From: Reticulascus tulasneorum | Lineage: Eukaryota; Ascomycota; Sordariomycetes; Glomerellales; Reticulascaceae | Length of the DNA: 64,000 nt | Direction: 5' to 3' | Assembly: GCA_001557505.1 (NCBI GenBank) | Contig: LSAX01000006.1 | Coordinates: 1,240,001 to 1,304,000, forward strand | Notes under the pieces: model-generated | Told to the model about the DNA's origin: nothing | Databases searched by the model: none | Seen by the model: only the letters and a program-made list of their open reading frames with translations | Shown: one piece after another, positions 43,785 to 57,209 of the stretch | How positions within the stretch are numbered: position 1 is the first letter of the stretch | Layout of the letters: every line of letters begins with the position of its first letter | Translations under genes and position numbers: made by a program

Positions 43785-45017
43785 GATGAACGTCCCGACA
43801 GTGACTTCTCATCCATTTACTCATGTCGAAGATCTGTGAGATATTTTCGAGCCTGTTCTTGCTAAGGCTGCGATGGTCAAATCTGCATCTCAGAAGCTGG
43901 GTTGTGAACCGCGTGGTGGGTGCTACGACTGCTTTCCGACACCAAAGAACCTCCAGTCAACAATCCGAGTGAAGCTCTCGTTTGAGGCCGAAGAAAAAGC
44001 GGACCACCGTGCCTAGATAGTAGTGAAAGATGCCTTCTTGCAAATATGGCGAGAATCCGAGGGCTCGCGGGTCTCTATCGAGCTCACCGAGGCTCGATCA
44101 CAACAGACACATTACAGACCGGGCGATCTGGGCGACAGGCACGGTGCGGGGTGACGAAACAGGGAAAGGAGGAAACAGAGAGAAAATCCATGCACGGGGC
44201 TGGGCCTTATCTCAAGCCTTCCTTCCTACATACATACCTGGGATCTATGTATGTACTGTACTGTACTGTACAGACAGACATACTACGTACGTGGTACGTC
44301 CGTATCGCCCGCGGTCTCCTCACAGGCTCCTGCTTTTTGCAATACTCTGTAAGGCTGCCGACGTGAGGAGTCCCGAAGGCGTAACCAATAACAAGGGTGG
44401 TTTGCTTGGGTTCGCATTGCAGCTGAAAGCCCCAATAGGATAAGCTGAGCGAAAGAAGCAAGCATGCTGCAGGCTACGCGTCGATACAGCGAATGGTAAT
44501 TGTTTCTTGCTTGCGCTATTGACCACCGGAACGACTGCCGCCCGGGAGATGCCTTCTCACACAATAGGGAATTGTCAAATTGTGGCTTTCTGGCCAACCA
44601 CCACTGTCGTCGATGCTTGTCCATGGTGCAATGTCTCTTGCATGCATGCACGGCCAAATCATAATCATAAATCAAACAGCAAACCCACCATTGTCCCCGG
44701 GATGGTCTCCCCATTTGATGCTGCAGAAAGCTTTGGCAAAAATCTGTTCCGTCGGATGCTCCAATTTGTTTCCTCCTTTTCGCGTGGAGCGAGGATCGTG
44801 AACTGCTCGAAGTCGGAATAAGCTCCAAAATAAGGTGTGACAAAACCAGGCTCGTCGTCAGTTGGTTGGAGCACGGCCAGCCTTTCTTTCGTATGACGGG
44901 AATCCGACGTGGTGGAACCCCCCCCCCCCCTAACTCTCTTAATTTGGGACGGAAATCTTACTCCTACCCCCCCAACAACACACTTCCCCCTCTTTTCTCT
45001 CTTTCCCCAGTCTCTCA
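43785..45017. promoter_or_regulatory. Divergent promoter region of two regulators
   Basis: 1.2 kb between the C2H2 gene and the Fungal_trans_2 gene. It holds a GTACT tandem run near 44250-44270 with an adjacent TACGTACGT palindrome, and a 13-C homopolymer at 44918-44930 close to the rightward start. No gene is supported. Confidence 0.5.
44918..44930 (+). repeat. Poly-C tract (13)
   Basis: Thirteen consecutive C residues about 90 bp before the start codon at 45018, followed by CT-rich sequence. Confidence 0.9.
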
Positions 45018-47346
45018 ATGGCGGAGTCATCCCTAATACGGGGGTCAACTCGTCAGAACAGACGTCGGAGGTTGTCCTCTTCCAGGAGGGTCAAGCCGAA
45101 GCATCACAGGTTCGCCGACAACTTGAACTCTAGGTCGCAGCGGAGGAGGCATTCTTCTCTCCGCGCTGGTTCTAGTAGTGAATCACTGTCTCTGTCCCCC
45201 CCGCAGCCACCTTATCAAGCTCTCCTACCCGTCAGCGGCACATTGATGCACCGTGGACATTCAGGTAAGCATGCACCTTGTCTCATCACGATACCGAACT
45301 CTCGGAGAGAGTCCAAGAGCCTTGTCCCGACCGTGTAAAGTCCGCCCAATCCGGCAACTAACTTTATCAGATGTCCCCTTCGTGCATAGCACCCATGAAT
45401 ATGGGCACTATGGGCACGCGGGAACTGATGTCTCAAGCGTGAGAGGGCTATTTGTACCCAGCCTCCCTGACGAGGCTGGCAGAGGTCCGTTTGCAGTGTT
45501 GACCAATGCATTCAAGGACAACGCCGAAGACAGGATTCCCTATCTCAATCATGTTGTCCCAAGGCTTCCTGGTATGGCGAAAGTTACTGGATACATCAGA
45601 TTTCAAGTTCCACTGAGAAAGTCCCTCCAAGCCAATCGCAACACAGACGACTACCGCTTCAACCAAAACGGCCTCGGACATCCTGCCCTGAGAGAGAACA
45701 GGCAGTGGCCATCTCGAGTCGTCTCCAGACAAGCATCTTCATCTCAACAACTGGCCACAGGGCCTTTTTCTAGCCATCCGGCTCTAGCCCTAAATATACC
45801 AATTCAAACGCCCCTCCAAGACTGGTTTTGGGAGACGAACCTCTGTCCTGATGAGCGGAAACTGTTCTTGTTCTGTCAGTTTAAGTAACTCTCTTCTGAT
45901 GCATACTGCAGACTGACGTTCAACCAGATCGAAAAGCGTGGTGTCCTGGCCGTAGCATTCTAGGGAGGACAAACTCCTGGCTCATGGATGTCACACAGAT
46001 GGCTGCCGAGAGTACTTGTGTAAGGTATGCCGCTATATCGTTAGCAGCAAACTACGTTCTTGATTATGTGCCCCATGAGGGGCTCCGACAACTCGCCAAC
46101 TTGTACTACCGTCGGGCCGTAGAATGTCTTGACCTTCTGTTAGAGGACCCCGAGGAGCAAGGACCTGGCCGTGGCGACTGTGCTGTGGCAGCCATTGCCC
46201 TTTTGAATATGCTTGATGTAAGTGATCTTAAGTAAGAATCTTGCGGAAGGGCGCGACTGACTGACCCAGGTCGTTTCACCCGAGTATCGACGGCCTAAAG
46301 ACAGAGAACCTCGCTGGCTGGAAGGTGCTCGATCTGGTGCTCAGATCCTGTATAAATCAGACCAAGGACCGTTCTACAATGATCCGAACAATGTCCAGCA
46401 TACCGACGCACGTTTAGGCAACATGATCGCCATAGCCCGAGCAACCATCATTGCACTTCCGATGACACCGCTCGATCCGAAGAATACCGAGAACCAAAAG
46501 CTCAAGTGGCTACGATACGGCACCGAAAAGGAGAACTTACAAATCCATGGTGGCTGCGGATTTTCTCCCATATTATTCCACATCTTCTTCCGGATCACCT
46601 ATCTATCGACCATTATGCAGCAACATCCGGAGTCTGCCATGGCACCAGCTGGTGCAGGCAAGTGTATGGACAGTCTTCGAACGCTCCGTCAGTGGTCTGA
46701 GCTCAATGAAGAGGGTTATGCATCTACCCTTGAAGTACTGAACTCCTGCGAGCCCAGTGAGGCCGGAATAGTTGAGAGTAAGAAAAATATGACGGACCTC
46801 ACAGCAGAGGCATGGCGGCTGGCCGCTATCATCTATCTGCAGTGTCGCCTTTACAGGTACGTTTCCCAGAACAAAGGATATTGGACGTAATGATGGGTAG
46901 AGCTCTGACACAAAGTTACAGGTTGCCTCGTGATCATCCAGAGGTCGTCTCAAAGATGGATGATCTGGATCAATGCATTGGCAGAATGCCGACTTTTGGC
47001 GAGGTCTTCACATCCCAGGCTCCATTCTTTCCCTCTTTCCTCCTCGGATTAGTATCTGTGGTGCCTAAGCACACCCAAACGGCTAAGAGGTGGTTTGAGT
47101 CTGTCATTGCAAACAATCAATGTAGATCGGTAAGTTGAAGTCACTCGCCTACAAGATTCGTAACTGACTGTTGTCTAGAGTGTCCCGCCAGCATGGGAGG
47201 CGCTCAAGAGAACACGCGTATGGATGGACGAGCACAACATTGGGTCTAATCTTAATATCGGAGACAAGATTGACGAAAGGGTACCTTGGTGGGAGACCCT
47301 TGTCGCTCAAGTAATGCACGTGGAAGGAACACTGTGCCTAATATGA
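45018..47346 (+). CDS. Fungal_trans_2 regulator lacking zinc-cluster cysteines
   Basis: Six exons: 45018-45264, 45371-45874, 45928-46217, 46270-46856, 46922-47129 and 47179-47346; 667 residues. The body matches the Fungal_trans_2 pattern of fungal zinc-cluster regulators: a first helical block with WLMDVTQMAAESTCVRYAAI and SLAANYVL, LYYRRAVECLDLLL, a Gly/Asp turn and VAAIALLNMLDV. Further blocks are CGFSPILFHIFFRITYL, AWRLAAIIYLQCRLYRLPRD and a last segment with FWESV-like RWFESV. In place of the usual N-terminal Zn2Cys6 cluster there is a basic Ser/Arg-rich stretch (TRQNRRRRLSSSRRVKPKHH) with no cysteine, so DNA binding is uncertain. The third exon start depends on a GTCAGT donor at 45875. 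It is convergent with the methyltransferase gene. Confidence 0.72.
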
Positions 47347-47478
47347 ATCTTAGAGAGTCGTTTAGTCATTGGAGTTTTATTTTTTTTTGGGAAGCATGTA
47401 AGATTTAGAGAGTCTGTTCTTGCAGACCACATAGATACCCCTGACCTGTCTCAATGCAAGATAGAGAGTCAATGTCCA

Positions 47479-48684
47479 TCAGAGAGCGTCCCTGCATCCA
47501 CTAATTGCACTATCAATATCGTCAGGTGAACGGTAGACTCCTTCCTTCAGCTTTAGGAGGTATTGGCCTTGAAGATTGTGAGCAGGAATCCAGATGTCGG
47601 GAAAGAACATACTTACGCATCTCGGAGTCGGGAGCTTGCCAGACCTTGAGAACATCCAGACCAGCCTGGGAGCACATGAGCTTAACCTGCTCCTCTCCGC
47701 ACTTGTGAGCGTCGAACCACTCCATCTGGACCCCTTTCTTAATCACCCTGCCAGATGTCCCCAGTTTGATATCTTTCCGAGCCGTAAAGAAGAAGCGGTG
47801 CCGAACTTCCTGATGATCCAACTCGGCGCCAATCTCCCAATCTTCGGGAAGGAGCCAATCCTCTTTGAGGAGTCGATTCGCGTGCTCGAAGCCGTTATGC
47901 CAAAATTTCTTGAAGAGATCGTCGTGTGCATGGTAGGCGGCCCATACCTTCTCCTGGTGCGGTGGGAAGACATGTCCATCCATGCCTGCAAGTATGAGGT
48001 CGTCTGGGCGCATGAGTCTGGCCCAGTCACAAAGTTGGTGGACGGCGTGATGCCATTTGTCGTTGAAGAGGACGGAGCCCAAGGAGAGGAAGAGTCGAGG
48101 CGTGGTGATGGAGTCGCACCACTTCAAGCCGTCCTTGAAGTCGCCCCAGAGGCCGGCACACTTTACGATGGTGTGGTCCTTGGCTAACATGGCGATGTTC
48201 TCGTGTAAGGAGGCAGAGGAGATGTCGAGAGCAAGGTAGGTGCTTGGCTGTTGAAGCTCTTCAAGTTCGGCGAGGAGGTAACCGACCTTGCGCATGTCGC
48301 TGTGTGGATGTTGGTCAGTGTTTAATGCCTCCCACAAGCAGGTGGCAATCGTAGATAGGCTTACCCGGCACCGAGGTCGACCATGGTCGTTCCTGGTCGA
48401 ACGTGGGAGGCGATCTCCGCGCTGTTGCTCTCGAACAACTTGATCTCGTCTCGGGTCTGGTAGAACTCAGGGGTGAAGATGATGTCGGCCCAGATCTGGA
48501 GACCAACATCGTCGTAGAGAAGCTCGTCAGGAAGGGGGTCCATCAAAAGGGGAGGTTGGCCGTCGACTCGGATGGTTTTGCCAAGGAGGGCCCTTCTCAA
48601 ACGTGTCAAGACGATGTTGTCCATGTTGCTACCGCCAATGTCGATAACGGAGCCATGTTCGGGCATCTTGTCAGCGGAAGACAT
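47479..48684 (-). CDS. EgtD/EasF-type SAM methyltransferase
   Basis: Exons 48684-48365, 48299-47617 and 47567-47479 (minus strand) encode 363 residues. The opening VIDIGGSNMDNIV, then PDELLYDDVGLQIWADI, TPEFYQTRDEIKLF, MVDLGAGDMRKVGYLL and YLALDIS reproduce the conserved order of the histidine-specific methyltransferase family (Methyltransf_33). That family includes bacterial EgtD, the N-terminal part of fungal Egt1 and the ergot enzyme EasF. The last exon completes APDSEMRQYLLKLKEG, the normal family ending. The protein is stand-alone, without the DinB and FGE-sulfatase domains that Egt1 carries. The likely reaction is N-methylation of an amino-acid-like amine; substrate unknown. No dimethylallyltryptophan synthase or other ergot gene is near. 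Confidence 0.85.
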
Positions 48685-51600
48685 GCTTGAAGTTGGACAA
48701 AGAATAGTTGATTGATTGAAGGGGGGTTTCTTAATTGATGAGGAAAAGGGGTCAGGAGTCAGAAGGGAAGGTGTAAAAAACTGTAGATTCTTGTTATTTT
48801 ACGATCTACCTGAGGGTTCTGATACGTGTTTATATAACGAATTACCACGCAGAGCAGAACCACAACCAAATCACTGCCACTACGCCAAACCTGGTCCTTC
48901 CCACGCACCAAAAGCTGACTTACACTCATCCCACCCCTATCCCAGAGACTCGTGACTTGAGCCTCATTCCTCATTCTGAAATGTTCCAACCGTAGACCTC
49001 ATCACACAACGGCAGGAGGCCCTGCCACGCACCCACGCCTAAGATAAGATGCCCATGCATGCATTGTTCCGGTTTGGGGCCATGCGGTGTGATGTAAATG
49101 TGGGAGAAGGAGCGTTCTGAGTGGCGAGATGGGGATGCCCACTTCGTAAGACCATGACGGCAACCGAACTGGGGTTCGTAAGAATGGAGTGATTCTTGCG
49201 GCGGCCGGCGGCCTGGCGCATGCGGTGGAGATGCAGCCTTATGGCCGGCGTTGAGCTGGGAATAGGCGAGGAGCTGGTGAGGGAGATAGAGAGGCTCGGT
49301 CAAGCCATGGAGAGGTGAAAGATCTCCGTGACACCTGGAGCTACAGCAACCAAGTTATTTTAAGCAAATCACTGATGTCATTGGCAACGATGATACCATC
49401 GTAGACCAACTGCCGCAAGAGGAAGTGGCGATTCCTCAGCGAAGCGAGCTGTCCGCCAAGGACCAGTTGAGCCTCAAGTGGTCACATGGACAGCCCATCT
49501 CGCCGACGCCTCCTAATGTTGCAGCTCACTTATCAGATTTCTTGCCCTCACCGCTTCATTGCTAAAGATATCCCGGTCCATTGGGTGGGATTCGTCCGAC
49601 TCCGGCATGCTGGATGGTTGTTGGTCCTGGTGTTCGAATGTCACTCATCCCAGCCTTGGCTATCCAATGAAGTCCTGCAGCAGTGCGACCTTCACCTCGC
49701 GGGCTCGGGACACTGGTTCGCAATAGCTCGACCAGCCACGTGGGTGGTTCGCCGGATGACGACGTTGACGAATGAACGAATGGGTGTTGCGGCTCAACTT
49801 GCGTGCCGGATACGTTGTTTGCCTTAACGCGGCGCCAGACGCCTCGTACTAGTCTAGTTGCTCCACGCACTTGCCTGGGGCACATCCGCAGACCTATCTT
49901 CACCGGTCGTAGAACCAACTTAGTCTTACCGAGAGGGACTAGTTCTCTGGATACCCGTACGCCGACCATTCACCATGGTAGTATCTTGGTTCTAGCTCAA
50001 GTGGCTGCCCGGCACCTGCGATCCAACGGTGTGGCGGAGATGCGACTACCGGAGAAGGTTCCGAGGCCGACTGAACAGGCCACCATCGCAGATGTTGTCT
50101 CCTGGAAGCGGAAACAAACATTAGCTAGTGGCCTATAGCGCTTACAAGTAAGGCCGGCGCAGCAAGCACAGATAGCCGAGACCGCGTGCCAGCACGGGCA
50201 GATGAGGTGCCTCTGGGTGGCCGGTGCAGTCAGATATCTGCAGCTGCGAGGTGCAGGTCATTTGATGATGCAACGCAAGCAAGGCGCTCGAAAAGCTTAT
50301 CCATTGGCCTAGCATTAGGGAAACCCTGCAGAGTTCACGAGGAATGGCTGGCTGGAATACACGGACTCGATCGAATGGAGCCTCTTATCCCGCCGTCTTC
50401 GTTTAAAAAAAAAGCAAAGAAAGCAAAGGTTGAGACGAAGCGGCATAGATCCCAAACACATCGGAGTAGATCACGTACAGCGCGAACCCGGAATACAACG
50501 CCGCTCGACCCGCACGAACCGCGGATCTTGGGCTCTCTACGGATTCGCAACGGCACGGGAACTCGTGCAGCCTGAGCAAAACCAGGTCCGAAAGGGGAGC
50601 ACGTACCAGCACGGGAACAGCCTTATCCAAGCGCCGAAACAGCAACGAGGAAAAACGGAGCAAAACTGCCCTAACTTGTCGACGTGCAGCGAGGATCGAC
50701 GCTTTTGACGTTGGAAATGCTGCGGAGGAACCCTTACTCGAAATCCTCGGAGAATAGACCCCAACTTGGGTTGCAGTCGGCTGCGGAGCACATACGTGAG
50801 AGAGAGAGTAATTACCAAAGCTCTGCAGACCGTCCGAGCAGGGTGGATGACGATCATGGCTCGCCCTCTGACGTTGCACGAACATCGGTGAGTATCATCA
50901 TCCGCTACCAGCTCCGCTACTTCCACATGAAGCACGATTACCAGGTAAAAGTTAACCCTCCAACACGAGCATCTTACCGAATTCGTCCACTCAATTTACC
51001 CACTACGATCCAGTTTCGACAGCACCCTGGCAGATACCACTCTGCATCTGGGACGGGCGAACCATTTGATCGGGGTTTTCTGGCTTTAGGAGACCGGATG
51101 ATGCATTTTCGTGGACAGGGGCAGGTCGCGGGGAAGCTTCACGTTTGGGAACCGCACGGAGCCAAGCCGGTCCAGGCTCATCCTTGTTCAGTTGTCTTTC
51201 GACGCTCCAGAATTCCGTGGTGTGTTTGACGTAGCATTCGACGCTCTGAAATTGAGGCCCGTTGCGAGTTGGGCCGGATCCGAGCTAGACATTTCCTAAT
51301 GGATTCCACCGAGTTGCGAATGCTTTCAGTCCATCGCTGCTTGGCACCATTGGATGCTTTAGCGTCCTGTGAAGATGGCTTTGATGACCGAGAAGGCCGT
51401 CATTGGTATCAAGTGCCCTGGCACTTGACGGGTGTCAATTTCGCTTTATGGATACCTGTAGCTTTGACTGCCGGTGGGCTAGAGCCCTAGGTCATAAGGA
51501 AAAGCTACCATTCGCTGCGTGTGGGTGGAGTCTACGGTGGTTGATACAGCTTGAGACGAGCATCCTGACTCACGCAGTAGCAGCAGCTCACCATCATGAG

Positions 51601-54580
51601 AAAGTCCAATTCCACTTGAGGTTTCAGCATCCGTAGTGGTGAGCCAATAATTGCAGCTTCGCCCCCTCTAGTCTAAGCAACAAGAGATGAACGTTCTAGT
51701 CATCATCAGTGAGGATGAACTGCGCAACCATGATGCCCAACGTAGCAACCGCGCTCTGCGCGACTCGGCCGATCGGGAATCCGTTCTTAGCTCGTGCGCC
51801 TACTACTCTCTACAAAGCTCGAAATATGTGCATGGTAGACAAGGCGACGCATGACAGTGCGCTACGACAAACGGCGACCGTTCAGCACAGGCCAAAACAC
51901 ATGTGCCCGTGGGAGCCACACTTACGATGTCAGGTACCATCTACATTCCTGTTTGCAAGAGACCTCGTACCGTGTGAAGCCTTGAATCCGAGTACCCTTG
52001 CTTGATCTCTGCCTCACAGGAACCCGCTCCATTCTAGAATCCTTCTAGGGTATTCGTGGAATGAAGGATATGCCGGTGCACCGGGTGGCACAATGCTCCG
52101 AAGGACGACCAGGTTACCATGTTGCGAACATTGGGAGTCCTGATGCCCTTGACCATCTGATGTTGGGCGTATCATCGACACATGGAAGATCAAGGCGATG
52201 CCACCGCAGGCCCCTTCACGTTCCCGAATTGGTCGTTAAGGGACCAGTCCTCTCGCAAACACTGTACACTGTGCCTATATTTCCTTTCCAAGACAGACGG
52301 AAAGATGGCCCGAAGCTGTCGAGTCGAGTGCTGTTGTGAATCGAAGCGAGATGCTGAAGCAATGCAGGAAGCCAGTTGAGACGGCGAGTTGCCAATCATG
52401 TCGGATTCAATCCGTTACCCGAAGCCAACTGACTCTGATGCTCGTATGTGTGGATCGAGATGTGGTTTTCCAAGACCCGCACGTCCATCATCGTCCGCAA
52501 GGCGGACCTGGAGAAGCAAGTCTGGAAACATTTCCCAGAATTTGAGGCCGACGTTTCAATTACGCAACCAGAGATATGGCTGACACTTGTCGTAAGGGTC
52601 TCCCCATTGACAACCTCAAACCCACTTTACCTCAAAGACGGAAGTCGATCATTCATTGGATGGTGGTTGTGCGCCATGCTGTGGCCGGGCATCTCGGGGC
52701 TGTGACCACGATCCTGACTAGTAAGGAATGGGTAGCTTCCAGTTGGCTGACTTGCGACAGCGAATGTCCTTGCCTAGATGCTTGCTGCCCATTAACTTCA
52801 ACGTTATGGCATAACTTTGCGACTGCCTACTGATCCTAGCGCTAGCCGGTGACAGTAGGTGGAGAGAGAAGAAACTTGGGCTGAGTCCGGGTGCCCGACT
52901 CTACCGCAGACCAGAGTTCGTAGTAAGAGAATGGGATTGTACATAGAGTGCTCGAGTCTGCTGATGTGTCGCAGGCAGCATGAATGCCGCCAACCAAAGA
53001 ACCACCATCAGCATGATAACACGGTCCGAACTCACGGGGAGGTAATATCAGAGAGTCCCAAGAACGGCACAGGTAGGGCAGAGAAACAGAACTCGACAAA
53101 AATAGATAAGATTTTCGCGGCCCTCACCGAAGCGGTCAGCAGCCATAATTATTGCCCTCCGTGTGGGAGCCAGGGGGAACAGGGGTCAAGCCACTTTCGA
53201 GGAACGTGCGGCATTTGCCCGCACTGTCTCTTGGCCTTTTGCACTGTCTCACCCGCACAGGCTGGGAGTCAGTCAGTATCTACCCACGGTGATCCGACGG
53301 GGAGATACACAATAGCAACGGACAATAGAGCGATGAAAAGGAAACAAACCACGAAATGGGTGGTGGAGGCATCAAGGATAGATACATATCTGATCCCTCC
53401 CATCTTGACGCCTACCTGCTTCCCAGCGGGCTGAACTGATGCACAAAAAGGGATGACTGATGCAGCCTACCTGAAAAGCCATCCATGGAGGTCGGAGCCG
53501 CCTGAAACATGCTTTCCAAGGCAGATGGTATGAATCGTAGAGATTAGCTTCTGTTTGGGGCGAAGCCGATGTGAGGCAAGGGACAGAAGCACGACGTCGA
53601 CGTAACCCTTTTTTCGATTGCTCGATTATCACATGTAGTGATCGTCTCTAAACCGGCCAACTTTGATCGAGGTGGAAATTTGGTCGACCTCCGGTGCCCG
53701 TTGTGGCCGCACAGACAAGATCTCATTTCTTGCATGCCATGCAGTCAACCATCATCATCATCCCCTCCCCCCCCCAGGCTCGTGGCAACCATGGATCAGG
53801 ACCAGCTTATGAACAATGCATGAACCAGCTCAATAAGCTGGGAGTCATATTGGGTCACTTCCTCACGTCAGTACAATGGGAGGTGCCGGGCGACAAGGCG
53901 AAGCCAGAGGCACGGATTGTGGCACGGAAGCGGACAAAATATCCATGATTCCGAACCAAACTACTTGAGCTATTCATGCGAAGGGGGGGTGGGAAGGCTC
54001 GCGAGATGTCCTGAGTCAAGAACAATACGCACGTATCCATTGCTGTCCCTTCGGTCTCGTCATCGGCAGACAATCCACAGAAGAGCACACGGAAGCCCGT
54101 GGGAGCTGCCGAGGAGGAGGTCCAGCAAACTAGTATTCTGTAGGCGAAGTAACAGAATCACCCACTCGCAGCTCGCAAGGGGGCGGCGCTGAGAGCGCGT
54201 CTGCTGCTCGCCCAGTCGAGGCTGATATGACACAGACCACGTCAAGGATCATGGGCACAGCTGTCCGTGTAATTTTGCTGTCGGCCAATCGCCCTGAATG
54301 TGCCAACCTTCTCGAAGCATTCCAGAATGCGTGGATAACGTGGAGCTTGCAGGGGTTGCCGCATGCCGGGGCTGCAAGAGTCTGAGGCATGAGAAGCGTA
54401 AGGGAGGCGCTAGTTTCCACAACATCTGCCACGCCTCAATGAACCTTCTATAGACCTTCTAGAAACCTTCCGTAATAGGTTAGGATAATCTCCTGAAGTT
54501 AATGCATGGGCTGTCGGCATGTCCACACAGCCAACCAGCGTCTTGCAGCGACGGTATCAGCTCCCGCAAAAATCGTTTGG

Positions 54581-54595
54581 CCCCCCCCCCCCCCC
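54581..54595 (+). repeat. Poly-C tract (15)
   Basis: Fifteen consecutive C residues in the gene-free block. Confidence 0.9.
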
Positions 54596-55671
54596 TTCTC
54601 TCCCGTTATTGATGATGTTGCTATGAAAATAGTTCTCATTATTGCCATTATCATGTCCCCGAAAAGTGCGCCTGACTACTAACGTGCGTGTGCCGTGTTT
54701 AGTAGTGTACACTAGTACTCTGCCTAGTAGGTAGTTCGTAGAGATCATCCACTTACGGCGTAGGCCCCCAGTCTCTCGCCCTTCTCCCCAGCCGCGGTTG
54801 TGGGCATGTGGTTCTGAGATGGCGTGGAGACTTGCAGTCACTTTCTCAGCTGGACTCCGCATGGGCTTGGTGCATCATGCCCAGTCTAGGTGAATTATTC
54901 GAAAGCCACAAACCCTTTGGTCCCCGACTTCACTCACATGTACCTGCGGGCATGTGGAAACAGTGTCCAGAACTGTATCACATTCGCCTCGGCCCTTAAC
55001 CAGTTACGTAGTAAAAGTCTGCGAAGACCATCTTTCACGTGGGCCATTACTAGCTCTCCCACACGTGGGAAACCGATCAGCAATTGCCGGATATTCACGT
55101 CGAGGGCCCCCGACATTACGCCTTCCAGAAGGATTGGAGCCCTTCGACGGGCGCGGTGACCTTTGAAGGGGGAACCGCCCTGATACGGGGCATTTGAATC
55201 GCGACCCCATGTTCGAATGGAGAAATTGGTGACCGGGGATGGTGATACGACCAGTCAAACGCTCCATCGCAACTTGTTTCAAGTTCCTCCTCCCCTTCCC
55301 ACGCCTTATTATTAGAGGCACACAATTCGAAAGTGTCCGAGCGTTCACCAAGAAGGGACTATTACTACATACGTATCTATGTACGGAGTAGGTATGGTAC
55401 GTACATACATAGATTAATAAGGAGCATGTGTACATTGACCTCACCGGACCGCACCAAGATTAAGAAACATGGGCCAGCTATGGTTGTCTGCATTTGGATG
55501 GTCATGCGAAGCAGAACATGGAGAAGAAGAAATAATGGATGGATGCAGTAGCCGGCTCGTATTTACCCATTCTTGCTGCGTCGGTCGCCATGTTCACTCC
55601 GAGTTGCCTAGAGGTTGAGGCAAGGGGAGAGCGTGAGATAGAGTACAGGCTGCAACCATCCTGCCACCCCT

Positions 55672-55694
55672 GGGGGGGGGGGGGGGGGGGGGGG
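55672..55694 (+). repeat. Poly-G tract (23)
   Basis: Twenty-three consecutive G residues, followed by TGGAAGGGGTGGG. It can form G-quadruplexes, and its length in an assembly may be inexact. Confidence 0.9.
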
Positions 55695-57155
55695 TGGAAG
55701 GGGTGGGTGTGCGAGCCACATGGAAACCTTCGAAAATGCTTCCATCCACGGACCACTTCCGCGGCCCAGCTCTCTCATTACTTTAATTTTTTTCTGGTTC
55801 ACGAGGTGCCGTTTACGCAGGAATACTCCGGGGGTTATGCCTTTTCTCCTCCTCCCCCTGCAAAGATACGACGTACTACGTGCAATAATGATGGGCAGGC
55901 TCCGTACTTTCTCCGCACCCTTGGACACGCAGTCATCTATTGTTCAGGGCCATCTTGTTCAGGCAGTCGACATTGAGCCGTTAGCCCGCGAAGCGGGCAG
56001 GTAGTTATGTAGGTTGAATATATCTTGATACTCCAGCTGTTTGGATGGATAACGGCGCACACCGGAAGGCAAAGTCCCCACGTCTCTCCCTGCGCCTTGT
56101 CGCCTAAAGAAGAAGATGACGCTGGAGGATCGAAGGGTGTGTCTCCCAACCGGCCGTCACACGTTTGGGTAGGGATTGTCAGATGGATGGAAAGTAACGT
56201 TAGGTACCGTTCCCATCGCCCTAATGTACGTAATTACAAGAGTCGACGGTGAGCAGAGATGAGGTGTCCTTCTCGGCTTCAACTGATCTCCCTGATTAAG
56301 GATGGCATGGCTCACACCAACTCCGGCGCTTCCTGTAAGATACATCCGCAGTAGATGGATACGTACATTCATACCACACACATGCGTACGAAGTAGGGAC
56401 CAAGCCATGGAGGGCACTAGTCTAGTCAGTATGTTGTAATTGACCAGGACCAGCGTCCTTGCATTTCATCCTCCCCTTGCGAGATTCATGGGAAGCATGG
56501 CCCCGGCATGCAAGCGCCTGCCATCGAAGAAACCCCATGGAACATCTCACGAGGCGATCCCAGACCCCAAAGTCCATCTGCATCTCCATTCCCTGGGAGC
56601 CGACGCTTGTGGTGGGCACCATGGCTCGGATCATTGATACTGGCCATGACCATGACACTGTGTACACTGTGCGAGGTTCCTCAAATTCTGGCAGCGCAAG
56701 TCCAGCACCTTCGTTCCCGGGGCAGGCAAGGTACGTACCTTGCTACCCTCGATGTACATCTGTACCTGCCTCGTAAGCCACCAAAGCTGATGTAGTGCGC
56801 AAGCCAATAATTACCTGATGTACCATTCAACAACCTTGGCTCTTATTCCTTTTTTTTTTTTTTGGCCCTCCAGGTCGAAACTACCTTTCATTTCAATTCT
56901 CCATCAGTTCGCAAGCCCATTCCTACATTACCTGTTTTGATCGATCGGGGCCCCCTTTTTACCACTAAAATAGAGTGAGGGCCACGCCACAGAACAACCG
57001 TCCGTCTCCTCTCACTCCAAGCTCCTTCCATTGTGGTGTGCCCTGACAATCTATATACAACCAGCCCGCTCCCCCCCGTCCGTCCGCTGTCGCAAGGACC
57101 ATTGGGTTGTCGTTCGTCACTGCCTGTATCCAGCAGAAGCCAGCCAGCCAAGCCA

Positions 57156-57205
57156 AACCATACCATACCATACCATACCATACCATACCAGACCAGACCA
57201 TACCT
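57156..57205 (+). repeat. TACCA pentamer microsatellite
   Basis: Six perfect TACCA units at 57161-57190 with variant units AACCA and GACCA (twice) at the sides. It keeps frames open on both strands, which explains the 149-269 codon frames found here. Confidence 0.9.
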
Positions 57206-57209
57206 CATC

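Noticed and set aside
39354..48684. Secondary-metabolite cluster (oxidase, two regulators, methyltransferase)
   Set aside because: No backbone enzyme such as a polyketide synthase, peptide synthetase, terpene cyclase or prenyltransferase is present, and the genes are widely spaced.
48685..54500. Degraded transposon or RIP-mutated repeat
   Set aside because: I saw no reverse transcriptase, integrase or transposase fragments, no terminal repeats and no marked loss of CG; the idea needs a repeat search.
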